From contig NZ_JYLM01000006.1 of NCBI RefSeq assembly GCF_001439815.1, positions 124,001 to 188,000 on the forward strand: a DNA stretch of 64,000 nucleotides, read 5' to 3'. The first letter of the stretch is position 1, and each line of letters opens with the position of its first letter. The notes under the pieces are model-generated. The model had not been told where the DNA came from, searched no databases, and worked only from the letters and a program-made list of their open reading frames with translations. The DNA is from Pseudomonas orientalis (lineage in GTDB: Bacteria > Pseudomonadota > Gammaproteobacteria > Pseudomonadales > Pseudomonadaceae). The position numbers were made by a program, and so were the translations under genes. Positions 15,767-24,747 of this stretch are shown one piece after another.

Positions 15767-18031
15767 TTAAGCAGGCGTTTCTACCAACAAAGCATCCACT
15801 CGCTGGAAGCCTCGAGGCAGTTTGTTGCCGCGTCGGCCACGCTCGCCCTTGTAGTGCTCAAGGTCGTCAGGGCGCAGCGACAGCGTGCGCTTGCCGGCCT
15901 GAAGCACCAGCGTAGCGCCTTCGGGGATGACGGCGATGTCAGTCACGTACTCCTCGCGACTGGCCACCCGCTCTCCCGGGATACCAATGATCTTGTTGCC
16001 CTTGCCCTTGCCCAGCTGCGGCAGGTCGCTGATCTTGAACACCAGCAAGCGCCCTTCGGTGGTCACGGAGGCCAGCCAGTTGTGTTCACGATCCTCCACC
16101 GGTCGCGGCAGGATCACCTTGGCATTGTTCGGCAGGCTCAGCAGTGCCTTGCCCGCCTTGTTCTTGGCCTGCAGGTCTTCACCCTTGACCACGAATCCGT
16201 AACCGGCGTCGGAAGCGATGACATACAACGAATCATCGTCCGGCAGCAGCACGCACTCGAAATTCGCCCCCGGTGGCGGTGTAAGGCGCCCGGTCAGCGG
16301 CTCGCCCTGCCCTCGTGCGGAAGGCAGTGTATGGGCCGGCACCGAATAACTGCGCCCGGTCGAGTCGATAAACACCGCAAACTGATTGGAACGCCCGGCG
16401 GCGGCGGTCTTGAAGCCATCACCGGCCTTGTACGAAAGACCGGTGGCGTCAATATCATGCCCTTTGGCGGAGCGAACCCAACCCTTTTCCGACAGAACGA
16501 CGGTAATTTTCTCGTTTGGCAACAGCTCGGTTTCTGTCAGAGCTTTCGCTTCGGCACGCTCGACAATCGGCGAGCGACGGTCATCGCCGTAGGTTTCGGC
16601 GTCCTTGATCAGTTCGCTGCGCACCAGCTTCTTGAGTTTGGCTTCGCTGCCCAGCAGCGCTTGCAGCTTGGCTTGTTCCTTGAGCAATGCGTCCTGCTCG
16701 TCGCGCAGCTTCATTTCTTCCAGTCGCGCCAACTGGCGCAGGCGGGTGTCGAGGATATAGTCGGCCTGGATTTCGCTCAGCTCGAAACGCGCGATCAGCT
16801 CGGCCTTCGGGTGCTCGGCGGTGCGGATGATATGGATCACTTCATCCAGGTTGAGGTAGGCAATCAACAAGCCGTCCAACAGGTGCAGGCGGCGCTCGAC
16901 CTTATCCAGGCGGAATTGCAGGCGGCGGCGCACGGTATTGACCCGGAACTCCAGCCACTCCACCAGCAGGTTACGCAGGTTTTTCAGCTGCGGCTTGCCG
17001 TCCAGGCCGATGATGTTGACGTTGACCCGGTAGCTGGACTCAAGGTCGGTGCTGGCAAACAGATGCTGCATCAGCACTTCATGATCCACCCGGCTGTTGG
17101 TCGGGATGATCACGATGCGGCAGGGGTTCTCGTGGTCGGACTCATCACGCAGGTCGGCGACTTGCGGCAGTTTCGACGGTTTGGCCTGCATCAACGCGGC
17201 GATCTGCTCCAGCACCTTGGCGCCGGACACCTGATGCGGCAGCGCGGTCACAATAATGTCGCCGTCTTCAATGTGATACACCGCGCGCATGCGCACCGAG
17301 CCCTTGCCGGTTTCGTACATCTTCAGCAGGTCGGCGCGCGGCGTGATGATTTCCGCTTCGGTCGGGTAGTCCGGGCCCTGGATATGCTCGCAAAGCTGCT
17401 CGACCGTGGCTTTTGGCTCGTCAAGCAGACGCACGCAGGCGCTGGCGACTTCGCGCAGGTTGTGCGGCGGCACATCGGTGGCCATGCCGACCGCGATGCC
17501 GGTGGTGCCATTGAGCAAGATATTCGGCAAACGTGCCGGTAATACCAGGGGTTCGTCGAGGGTGCCGTCGAAGTTTGGCCCCCAATTCGCGGTGCCCTGG
17601 CCCAGCTCACTGAGCAGTACTTCCGAGTAGCGCGACAGGCGCGCCTCGGTGTAACGCATGGCGGCGAAGGATTTGGGATCATCCGGCGCACCCCAGTTAC
17701 CCTGGCCGTCGACCAGGGTGTAGCGGTAGCTGAACGGCTGGGCCATCAGCACCATGGCTTCGTAGCACGCCGAATCGCCGTGGGGGTGGAACTTGCCGAG
17801 CACGTCACCGACGGTACGCGCCGATTTCTTGTGCTTGGAGTCGGCGTCCAGGCCCAGCTCACTCATGGCGTAGATAATGCGCCGCTGTACGGGCTTCAGG
17901 CCGTCGCCGATATGCGGCAGGGCACGGTCCATGATCACGTACATGGAGTAGTTGAGGTAGGCATTTTCGGTGAAGTCAGCCAGCGATCGGCGTTCTACGC
18001 CATCTAAGCTGTCTGCGAGGATGTCACTCAT
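15767..18031 (-). CDS. parC: DNA topoisomerase IV subunit A
   Basis: 754 residues. ParC breaks and rejoins DNA to decatenate chromosomes, together with ParE. The catalytic tyrosine is Y127 (AAMRYTEARLS). The quinolone-resistance region reads HPHGDSACYEAM with S87 and E91, the susceptible residues. The C-terminal beta-pinwheel region is present. It lies downstream of parE with a phytase-like gene between them, 70 bp beyond that gene. Confidence 0.97.
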   Translation of the reverse strand: MSDILADSLDGVERRSLADFTENAYLNYSMYVIMDRALPHIGDGLKPVQRRIIYAMSELGLDADSKHKKSARTVGDVLGKFHPHGDSACYEAMVLMAQPFSYRYTLVDGQGNWGAPDDPKSFAAMRYTEARLSRYSEVLLSELGQGTANWGPNFDGTLDEPLVLPARLPNILLNGTTGIAVGMATDVPPHNLREVASACVRLLDEPKATVEQLCEHIQGPDYPTEAEIITPRADLLKMYETGKGSVRMRAVYHIEDGDIIVTALPHQVSGAKVLEQIAALMQAKPSKLPQVADLRDESDHENPCRIVIIPTNSRVDHEVLMQHLFASTDLESSYRVNVNIIGLDGKPQLKNLRNLLVEWLEFRVNTVRRRLQFRLDKVERRLHLLDGLLIAYLNLDEVIHIIRTAEHPKAELIARFELSEIQADYILDTRLRQLARLEEMKLRDEQDALLKEQAKLQALLGSEAKLKKLVRSELIKDAETYGDDRRSPIVERAEAKALTETELLPNEKITVVLSEKGWVRSAKGHDIDATGLSYKAGDGFKTAAAGRSNQFAVFIDSTGRSYSVPAHTLPSARGQGEPLTGRLTPPPGANFECVLLPDDDSLYVIASDAGYGFVVKGEDLQAKNKAGKALLSLPNNAKVILPRPVEDREHNWLASVTTEGRLLVFKISDLPQLGKGKGNKIIGIPGERVASREEYVTDIAVIPEGATLVLQAGKRTLSLRPDDLEHYKGERGRRGNKLPRGFQRVDALLVETPA

Positions 18032-18101
18032 GCGGGCCTCATCGTTGGGTAAGGCGCAGCGGAACTGCCGCTGCGCTGATTCAATTCAAAAACGTTTCGG
18101 C

Positions 18102-19097
18102 TCATGGCTGGGCACTCCAGCCGCCGGCCGGGGCGGCAAAACGATAGACCACCGGGCGCTTTTCACCATCGGCACGCGCGCCGAAATTATTGTCGATGCC
18201 AATCCAGGCGCCGTCGGCATCCACCACCAGGGCTTCGGCCAGGCCATAGGGTTGGGGATAACGTCGTTCGGGCGTCAGGGTTTCGTCGGCAAACGACCAG
18301 CACAGCTCGACCTTGGCCGTGAGCGGGTCGCGCCGGCAGATCTGGAACGCATTGCGCTCCAGGGTAAACAGCTTGCCGTTGAACAGTGCAAGGTCGGCAA
18401 AATCCTTGGACACGGCCTTGGCGTTGGTGAACTGCGCCGGTTGCACTTCCAGCCCGGCCTCGCTCAGCAATACGCAAGCACCCTCGCAATCCCACACGCT
18501 CTGCCCGCGCTTGATCGAAATCAGGCCACGGCGCTCACGTTCGGCGGCCAGCCAGATCTGATTACCTTCCGGGCTCACCGCCAGGCCCTCGAACAACGCG
18601 TTGAAGTGCAGCAACATGCCGCTGGCCCGCGCTTCGCGGACCATGCCTGGGGCGATCTTCAGCCACTCGGGCGCACCGGCCACCGGCACCTGCAACACCG
18701 CCGCATGGGCTTCGCTGACAATGTAGCGGTTGCCTGCGGCATCACAACTGATGCCTTCGAAATCCAGATCTCCACCGCGAATGAACGAAGCCGCCTTGGT
18801 GCGCGAACGTAGCCCCCACGGCAGGCCGGATTCGGGCACGGGGGGCATGTCGATCTTCAACGCCTCGGCGTTCCAGGTCGGCTCGCGGGTGTCCAGTCGA
18901 TAAATCCGGTCATCATCACGGTCCGAAACGGTCCACAATTCCTTGCCACACAGCGCCAGGCCCGACAGGTTCCCGCCGCGCATGCCGTCTACCGGATGCT
19001 CCGACACCCGCTTGAGCTCAGCCACGGGCGCGGCAACCCCATCGGTGGCCGCCAACCCGCACAGCATCAGGATCGCCAGGGCGACGCCTGTGCGCAT
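18102..19097 (-). CDS. Secreted esterase-like / phytase-like family protein
   Basis: 331 residues with an N-terminal signal peptide (MRTGVALAILMLCGLAATDGVAA), so it is probably periplasmic. Repeated segments such as LSGLALCGKELWTVSDRDDDRIYRL and DFEGISCDAAGNRYIVSE suggest a beta-propeller of the family named esterase-like activity of phytase. Its ATG shares one base with the parE stop codon, so it is translationally coupled to parE. The substrate is unknown. Confidence 0.7.
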   Translation of the reverse strand: MRTGVALAILMLCGLAATDGVAAPVAELKRVSEHPVDGMRGGNLSGLALCGKELWTVSDRDDDRIYRLDTREPTWNAEALKIDMPPVPESGLPWGLRSRTKAASFIRGGDLDFEGISCDAAGNRYIVSEAHAAVLQVPVAGAPEWLKIAPGMVREARASGMLLHFNALFEGLAVSPEGNQIWLAAERERRGLISIKRGQSVWDCEGACVLLSEAGLEVQPAQFTNAKAVSKDFADLALFNGKLFTLERNAFQICRRDPLTAKVELCWSFADETLTPERRYPQPYGLAEALVVDADGAWIGIDNNFGARADGEKRPVVYRFAAPAGGWSAQP

Positions 19098-21001
19098 CAG
19101 CCCAGAACCTCGGCCAGGTTGCCTTTGGATTCGAGCCAGGCCTTGCGATCCGGCGCACGCTTTTTCGCCAGCAGCATGTCCATCATTTCCGAGGTGCCGG
19201 CGAAGTCTTCCAGGGTCAACTGCACCAGGCGCCGGGTGTTCGGGTCCATGGTGGTTTCACGCAATTGCGGCGGGTTCATCTCACCCAGGCCCTTGAATCG
19301 GGTGACCTGTGGCTTGCCGCGTTTCTTCTCGGCCACCAGGCGGTCGAGGATGCCATCGCGCTCGGCTTCGTCCAGGGCGTAGAAAATCTCCTTGCCCAGG
19401 TCGATACGGTACAGCGGCGGCATCGCAACGTAGACGTGACCGGCATCCACCAACGGGCGGAAATGCTGCACGAACAACGCGCACAGCAAGGTAGCAATGT
19501 GCAGGCCGTCGGAGTCGGCGTCGGCGAGGATGCAGATCTTGCCGTAGCGCAACTGGCTCATGTCCGCCGCGCCAGGGTCGACGCCGATGGCCACGGCGAT
19601 GTTGTGCACTTCCTGGCTGGCCAGGACTTCGCTGCCGTCGACTTCCCAGGTGTTGAGGATCTTGCCGCGCAACGGCAGGATTGCCTGGAATTCCTTGTCC
19701 CGCGCCTGCTTGGCGGAACCGCCGGCGGAATCACCTTCCACCAGGAACAACTCTGAGCGCATCGGGTCCTGCCCGGCGCAATCGGCCAGCTTGCCGGGCA
19801 ATGCCGGGCCCTGGGTGATGCGCTTGCGCTCGACCTTCTTGCTGGCCTTGAGGCGACGGCCGGCGTTGTTGATCGCAAGCTCGGCCAGGGCCAGGCCCAG
19901 TTCAGGATGCTCGTTGAGCCACAGACTGAAGGCGTCCTTGACCACACCGGAGACAAACGCCGCCGCCTCGCGGGACGACAGGCGTTCCTTGGTCTGGCCG
20001 GAGAACTGCGGCTCCTGCATTTTCATCGACAGCACGAACGCGATGCGCTCCCACACGTCTTCCGGTGCCAGCTTCACGCCACGCGGCAGCAGGCTGCGGT
20101 ATTCGCAGAATTCGCGCATGGCATCCAGCAAGCCCTGGCGCAAACCATTGACGTGGGTGCCGCCCTGGGCGGTGGGGATCAGGTTGACGTAGCTTTCCTG
20201 CACGCTGTCGCCGCCTTCGGGCAACCACAGCAGCGCCCAGTCGACGGCTTCCTTGTTACCGGCCAGGCTGCCGCAGAACGGCGCGTTGGGCAGGCGCTCA
20301 AAGTCGCTGACCGAATCTTCCAGGTAGGAGCGCAGGCCGTCTTCGTAATGCCACTCGACCTTTTCGCCGGTGCCTTTGTCTTCAAAGCTCACCAACAGGC
20401 CCGGGCACAGCACGGCCTTGGCCTTGAGCACGTGCTTGAGACGGCTGATGGAGAATTTCGGCGAATCGAAGTATTTCGGGTCCGGCGCGAAGTACACGCT
20501 GGTACCGGTGTTGCGCTTGCCAACAGTGCCGATCACTTCGAGGTCGGTGGCCTTGTAGCCGTCGGCGAAGGTCATCTGGTATTCGTTGCCGTCGCGCTTG
20601 ACCTTGACCCTGACCTGCGTGGACAAGGCGTTGACCACGGAAATACCCACGCCGTGCAAGCCGCCGGAGAACTGGTAGTTCTTGTTGGAGAACTTGCCGC
20701 CCGCGTGCAGCTTGGTCAGGATCAGCTCGACCCCCGACACACCCTCTTCAGGGTGGATATCCACCGGCATGCCGCGGCCGTCGTCGGACACTTCCAGGGA
20801 GTGGTCGGCGTGGAGAATGACCTGCACCGACTTGGCGTGCCCGGCCAAGGCTTCGTCGACGCTGTTGTCGATGACTTCCTGGGCAAGGTGGTTCGGCCGA
20901 CTGGTGTCGGTGTACATGCCGGGGCGTTTGCGCACCGGGTCGAGGCCCGAGAGGACTTCGATGGCGTCGGCGTTATAAGAGCTAGCGCTGGGAGTGGCCA
21001 T
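19097..21001 (-). CDS. parE: DNA topoisomerase IV subunit B
   Basis: 634 residues. An N-terminal GHKL ATPase domain (DNSVDEALAGHA, DDGRGMPVD, GGLHGVGISVVNALS) is followed by a TOPRIM domain with LFLVEGDSAGGSAKQARD and the metal motif DADSDGLHI. It supplies ATP hydrolysis for topoisomerase IV. It begins the parE, phytase-like, parC set and lies 44 bp downstream of yqiA. Confidence 0.97.
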   Translation of the reverse strand: MATPSASSYNADAIEVLSGLDPVRKRPGMYTDTSRPNHLAQEVIDNSVDEALAGHAKSVQVILHADHSLEVSDDGRGMPVDIHPEEGVSGVELILTKLHAGGKFSNKNYQFSGGLHGVGISVVNALSTQVRVKVKRDGNEYQMTFADGYKATDLEVIGTVGKRNTGTSVYFAPDPKYFDSPKFSISRLKHVLKAKAVLCPGLLVSFEDKGTGEKVEWHYEDGLRSYLEDSVSDFERLPNAPFCGSLAGNKEAVDWALLWLPEGGDSVQESYVNLIPTAQGGTHVNGLRQGLLDAMREFCEYRSLLPRGVKLAPEDVWERIAFVLSMKMQEPQFSGQTKERLSSREAAAFVSGVVKDAFSLWLNEHPELGLALAELAINNAGRRLKASKKVERKRITQGPALPGKLADCAGQDPMRSELFLVEGDSAGGSAKQARDKEFQAILPLRGKILNTWEVDGSEVLASQEVHNIAVAIGVDPGAADMSQLRYGKICILADADSDGLHIATLLCALFVQHFRPLVDAGHVYVAMPPLYRIDLGKEIFYALDEAERDGILDRLVAEKKRGKPQVTRFKGLGEMNPPQLRETTMDPNTRRLVQLTLEDFAGTSEMMDMLLAKKRAPDRKAWLESKGNLAEVLG

Positions 21002-21045
21002 GGGGTCTCGTCGTGAGTCGTTCGATTAAAAAGTGACCTGCGATT

Positions 21046-21654
21046 TTACAGTGACGAAAAATCAAAGGATTGATACTGATCTGCGCCAATGCCGGCAAAG
21101 CACAGCAATGCCGGCAATTGCCGGGCGAACCCTTGGTAACCATGGTCGCCACCGGCCTGGATGCGCAAGGCACAGGCCCGGTAATACTGCTGGGCCAGGC
21201 GATAATCCAGGGTTTCGTCCCCGGTCTGCAACCACACCTGATAACGCGCGGCGTCCTGAGGGGCCGCTACTTCCAGCTCGGCCAATGCCGTGACGTGGTC
21301 GTGGGTCAATTCCCAGGTTTCGTCGGTGTAGAGGTTCTTCTGGGTGCCCAGGTAACCGTCGAACATCCGATGCGGGCTCACCGCCGGGTTGACCAGCAGC
21401 GCCTTGAGGCCATGGCGTTCGGCAAGATGGGTTGCATAGTAGCCGCCCAATGAACTGCCGACCAGCAGCGGCCTGCCCAGTTCTGCGATGGCCTCCTCCA
21501 ATTGAGGAATCGCCTGACGCGGGTGGTGATGCAACGCCGGAACACGCAGCCGCTCGGACAGGCCAAGCTTGCCCATTACGGTGATCAACTGGCTGGCCTT
21601 GTTGGAGGCCGGCGCACTGTTGAAACCGTGGATATAGAGGATCGAAGCGGACAT
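21046..21654 (-). CDS. yqiA: YqiA-family alpha/beta-hydrolase esterase
   Basis: 202 residues, the family length. ILYIHGFNSAP gives the oxyanion region, GSSLGGYYAT carries the nucleophile serine, and a late Asp and His (LQTGDETLDY and GGDHGY) complete a triad. The family hydrolyses short acyl esters in vitro; the natural substrate is not known. It sits between cpdA and parE, as in E. coli. Confidence 0.88.
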   Translation of the reverse strand: MSASILYIHGFNSAPASNKASQLITVMGKLGLSERLRVPALHHHPRQAIPQLEEAIAELGRPLLVGSSLGGYYATHLAERHGLKALLVNPAVSPHRMFDGYLGTQKNLYTDETWELTHDHVTALAELEVAAPQDAARYQVWLQTGDETLDYRLAQQYYRACALRIQAGGDHGYQGFARQLPALLCFAGIGADQYQSFDFSSL

Positions 21655-21722
21655 GCCGGGCTCTCCGTGACTCAGCCAAAGAGGCGCAGTTTACAGGGAT
21701 CGAGGGCCTGTGTGAGAACCCA

Positions 21723-21812
21723 TGTGGGAGGGGGCTTGCCCCCGATGGCGGAGTGTCAGTCAGCACATATGGCAGCTGACACACCGCTATCGGGGGCAAG
21801 CCCCCTCCCACA
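21723..21812. repeat. REP pair between cpdA and yqiA
   Basis: Inverted REP palindromes, 90 bp end to end, inside a row of genes transcribed leftward. It may stabilise or separate the messages. Confidence 0.9.
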
Positions 21813-21835
21813 CTTTTGATCAGTGTTTACAGCTA

Positions 21836-22651
21836 TTAATAGCCGTTGCTGCCGTAGTCGACGGTAAAAGCGAAATCCTTGACCCGCTCCACCCCGGTCT
21901 CCAACCGCCCGTCGGCATGCAACCGCAGCCAGCGATAGCCTGGGGCATGGTCGCTGACCTGAAAGTCGTCACTTCCCGGCGTGAACTGGATGCAGGTGGA
22001 GGGCGACGCCAGCAGGCGCACGCCGTTGCGTTCGCGGTCGATCTCTTGGTGCACATGCCCCCAGAGCACCGCCCGCACCTGTGGGAAACGGTCGAGCACG
22101 GCAAACAACGCATCGGGGTTGCGCAGGCCGATGGGCTCCATCCAGGCACAACCGATGGGTACCGGATGGTGGTGAAAACACACCAGGTGGTGACGGTTCG
22201 GCGCCTCACTCAAGGCCTGGGCGAGCAACTGCAGTTGCTGGTCTTGCAGGTAACCCGGCACGGAACCGGGAACGGCGGAGTCCAGCAGGGTGACGCGCCA
22301 GTGGCCGATATCGACCACCGGCTCCAGCAGATCACTGTGTGCGGCGGCCCGGGCCATGATCGGCGGCTCGTCATGATTACCCGGAATCCAGCGCGTCGGA
22401 GCCCCCAGGGGCGTAGTCATGTCGCGAAATTGCCGGTACGACTCAAGCGTGCCGTCCTGCGATAGATCACCCGTGGCCAGTACCAGGTCGATCCATGGCT
22501 GCTGCGCGCGCACCAACTCGATCACCCGCTGCAGGCTTTCACGGGTATTCATGCCCAGCAGCGCGCCATCGGCCTCGGCAAACAAATGGCTGTCGGACAG
22601 TTGCACCAGCAATACCGGTGCATCGGGGCTCACGGTGGATACGCTCGGCAA
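21836..22651 (-). CDS. cpdA: 3',5'-cyclic-AMP phosphodiesterase CpdA
   Basis: 271 residues from a TTG at 22649-22651, chosen because GGGAGAG lies just upstream; an ATG-initiated version would add six residues. All metallophosphoesterase blocks are present: QLSDSHLF, ATGDLSQDG, PGNHDEP, FHHHPVPIG and WGHVHQE. It hydrolyses cAMP in the cytoplasm. It follows nudF and the DUF1249 gene in the same direction, a conserved Pseudomonas order. Confidence 0.92.
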   Translation of the reverse strand: MPSVSTVSPDAPVLLVQLSDSHLFAEADGALLGMNTRESLQRVIELVRAQQPWIDLVLATGDLSQDGTLESYRQFRDMTTPLGAPTRWIPGNHDEPPIMARAAAHSDLLEPVVDIGHWRVTLLDSAVPGSVPGYLQDQQLQLLAQALSEAPNRHHLVCFHHHPVPIGCAWMEPIGLRNPDALFAVLDRFPQVRAVLWGHVHQEIDRERNGVRLLASPSTCIQFTPGSDDFQVSDHAPGYRWLRLHADGRLETGVERVKDFAFTVDYGSNGY

Positions 22652-22748
22652 GGCGCTCTCCCAAGGCAATCACAGGAATGGACGTTTGGCGTGATTATGC
22701 TGGGGCAGGACACAAAGAGGAAACCCAGGAACCCGACGCAGTTCACAT

Positions 22749-23198
22749 CTACCGAACAGCTTCGAACTCGTGACCCAGGGCCAGGCAGTGGCTCAACCAT
22801 TCGCCGAGGAACACATTGAGCTGGGCTTTCTCATCGGGCTGGTGCATGAACACATTCGGGTAAGGATAGATGCTGCGAAAGCGTCGCGCATGTTCGGCGC
22901 TGATCACTTCGGCCATTCGCGCGTCGTGGTACACCTGCACTTCCAGCTGCGGCACCGGCAGCCACGGCAGGCTGTGCTCCTGACGCACACGCAAGGTGGT
23001 GGTGTACGGGCAGTTGACGATGACTTCCAGTGCCAGCACGCCGAGCATCTGGTCGCCATGGGTCACACCGATGCGCCGCGCCTCGGGGGCGTGACGCATG
23101 TCGGGCAGCAGGCGCATCAGCCGCGCATAGTTGGCCTCGCAGGCCGCTTGCAGCCCGATCAAGTCGACTCGATAACGTTCCCGTGCCTTTACTGCCAT
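22749..23198 (-). CDS. DUF1249 family protein
   Basis: 149 residues, soluble, with the family segment NYARLMRLLPDM followed by LEVQVYHDARMAEVISAEHARRF. E. coli YqiB, in the equivalent position between nudF and cpdA, belongs to the same family. The start overlaps the nudF end by 10 bp, indicating coupling. Its function is not known. Confidence 0.85.
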   Translation of the reverse strand: MAVKARERYRVDLIGLQAACEANYARLMRLLPDMRHAPEARRIGVTHGDQMLGVLALEVIVNCPYTTTLRVRQEHSLPWLPVPQLEVQVYHDARMAEVISAEHARRFRSIYPYPNVFMHQPDEKAQLNVFLGEWLSHCLALGHEFEAVR

Positions 23199-23806
23199 AG
23201 CCCCCTCACTTCCGCGCGATTAAGCGCAAGCCATTGCAGGGCAATGATGCTGGCTGCATTGGAAATCCTGCCGTCGCGCACCGCTTGAAAGGCATCTTCG
23301 AATGCCCAGACGGTGACGCGGATATCTTCAGCCTCTACTTCCAATCCATGGATACCACCGGCCTGTGAGCTGTCGCAACGCCCCAGGTACAGGTGGACGA
23401 ATTCGGTACTGCCGCCGGGCGACGGGAAATACTTGGTGATCGGCCACAGCGCGCAGAACGTCAGCCCAGCTTCCTCCTCGGCTTCGCGGTGTGCAACCTC
23501 CTCGGGTTGCTCGTCCTTGTCGATCAGGCCGGCGACCATTTCCACCAGCCACGGGTTGTCGGTACGGCCCATGGCGCCCACGCGGAACTGCTCGATCAGC
23601 ACCACTTCATCGCGCTGCGGATCGTAGGGCAATACGCACACCGCATCATGGCGCACAAAGACTTCACGATTGATCACGCGGCTCATGCCGCCGTCGAACT
23701 TCTCGTGGCGCAGTTGCACGCGATCGAGCTGATAAAAGCCCTTGTAGGCAGCGTCGCGCTGGACAATTTCGATGTTCTTCGGCGTCGACTTCGTTAAGTC
23801 CGTCAT
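23189..23806 (-). CDS. nudF: ADP-ribose pyrophosphatase
   Basis: 205 residues from the ATG at 23804-23806, which has GAGGAAG just upstream; the frame runs 12 codons further. The Nudix box is complete: G then five residues, E, seven residues, REAEEEAGL (GLIDKDEQPEEVAHREAEEE). It hydrolyses ADP-ribose to AMP and ribose 5-phosphate. First gene of nudF, DUF1249, cpdA, yqiA, parE. Confidence 0.93.
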   Translation of the reverse strand: MTDLTKSTPKNIEIVQRDAAYKGFYQLDRVQLRHEKFDGGMSRVINREVFVRHDAVCVLPYDPQRDEVVLIEQFRVGAMGRTDNPWLVEMVAGLIDKDEQPEEVAHREAEEEAGLTFCALWPITKYFPSPGGSTEFVHLYLGRCDSSQAGGIHGLEVEAEDIRVTVWAFEDAFQAVRDGRISNAASIIALQWLALNRAEVRGLWQ

Positions 23807-24000
23807 CTTCTTCCTCGTCATGGGCCGTGCAATGGGCGCCATCCTAACGCGCCCAAGCGGGTCGGCGCAGCCCCTTTCCGGTTGCCGGGATAGACGGCGG
23901 GCGTCAAACTCACGCTAATCAGTCTAGTGGCGAACTGGCGGCCCTGTTGGCAGTCCAAGCGCTACTCTTTTCGCTTTCCATCGATTTACGAAGGACACAC

Positions 24001-24747
24001 ATGTCGCTTTTAAAAATCGCCTCCATGGCTTGTATTGCCTTGACCCTGGGTGCCTGCCAGAGCCTGTTCCAGCCCGGCCAGCTCAAACCGCTGGACGTCA
24101 CCACCGACAAATCGGAGCAGATCAAGCCCGGCTGCGGCAGCCCGGATTGCCCGCTGGTGAACATCGATACCGTGCATTTCCCCGCCGACCCGCAACTGGA
24201 CAAACTGGTCGAGCAGCGCCTGTTGCAGATGACCCGCACTACGCCCGGCGCCAGCGTCCCTGCGACCCTGAATGCCTACCGGGACACATTCCTGCGCGAA
24301 TCTCCCGACCGCCACAGCATGTATTTGCAGGCCAAGGTACGTGAGCAGCATGACGGACTGGTGATCGTTGAAGTGTCCAGCTACCTGGACACCGGCGTGG
24401 CTCACGGTGAGCCTGGCCGCGGTTTCATCAACTATTCGCGGGTGCTGCACAAGGAATTGGGCTTGGCCGACATGCTGGTGCCCGGCCAGGAGCAGGCCTT
24501 CTGGAATACGGCAAAAGTTGCCCATAACAGCTGGCTGATCAACACCAAGATGGACCGCGACCCGGAGTTCGTGAAGAACTGGCCGTTCCAGAAAACCCCG
24601 AACGTGGCCTTGACCAGCGGCGGCGTAGTGCTCAAGTACAACGTCACCACCATCGCTCCCTACGCCCAGGGGCTGATCGAAATCACCATCCCCTATGCGC
24701 GCCTGACCGGTGTGATCAAGCCTGAGCTGATGCCCGCGCGCCGCTGA
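24001..24747 (+). CDS. DUF3298/PdaC-like lipoprotein
   Basis: 248 residues from the ATG at 24001 with AAGGACA upstream. A signal peptide ends in the lipobox LGAC (ALTLGACQSLFQ). The body has DUF4163 and DUF3298-like parts (YLDTGVAHGEPGRGFINYS, then YAQGLIEITIPYARL). Related domains occur in RsiV anti-sigma factors and peptidoglycan deacetylases; no catalytic domain is present. It converges with cytX and the two coding ends overlap by 32 bp. Confidence 0.7.
   Translation: MSLLKIASMACIALTLGACQSLFQPGQLKPLDVTTDKSEQIKPGCGSPDCPLVNIDTVHFPADPQLDKLVEQRLLQMTRTTPGASVPATLNAYRDTFLRESPDRHSMYLQAKVREQHDGLVIVEVSSYLDTGVAHGEPGRGFINYSRVLHKELGLADMLVPGQEQAFWNTAKVAHNSWLINTKMDRDPEFVKNWPFQKTPNVALTSGGVVLKYNVTTIAPYAQGLIEITIPYARLTGVIKPELMPARR

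Noticed and set aside
15854..17542. 562-codon plus-strand open frame
   Set aside because: Antisense to parC, caused by high GC at third positions.
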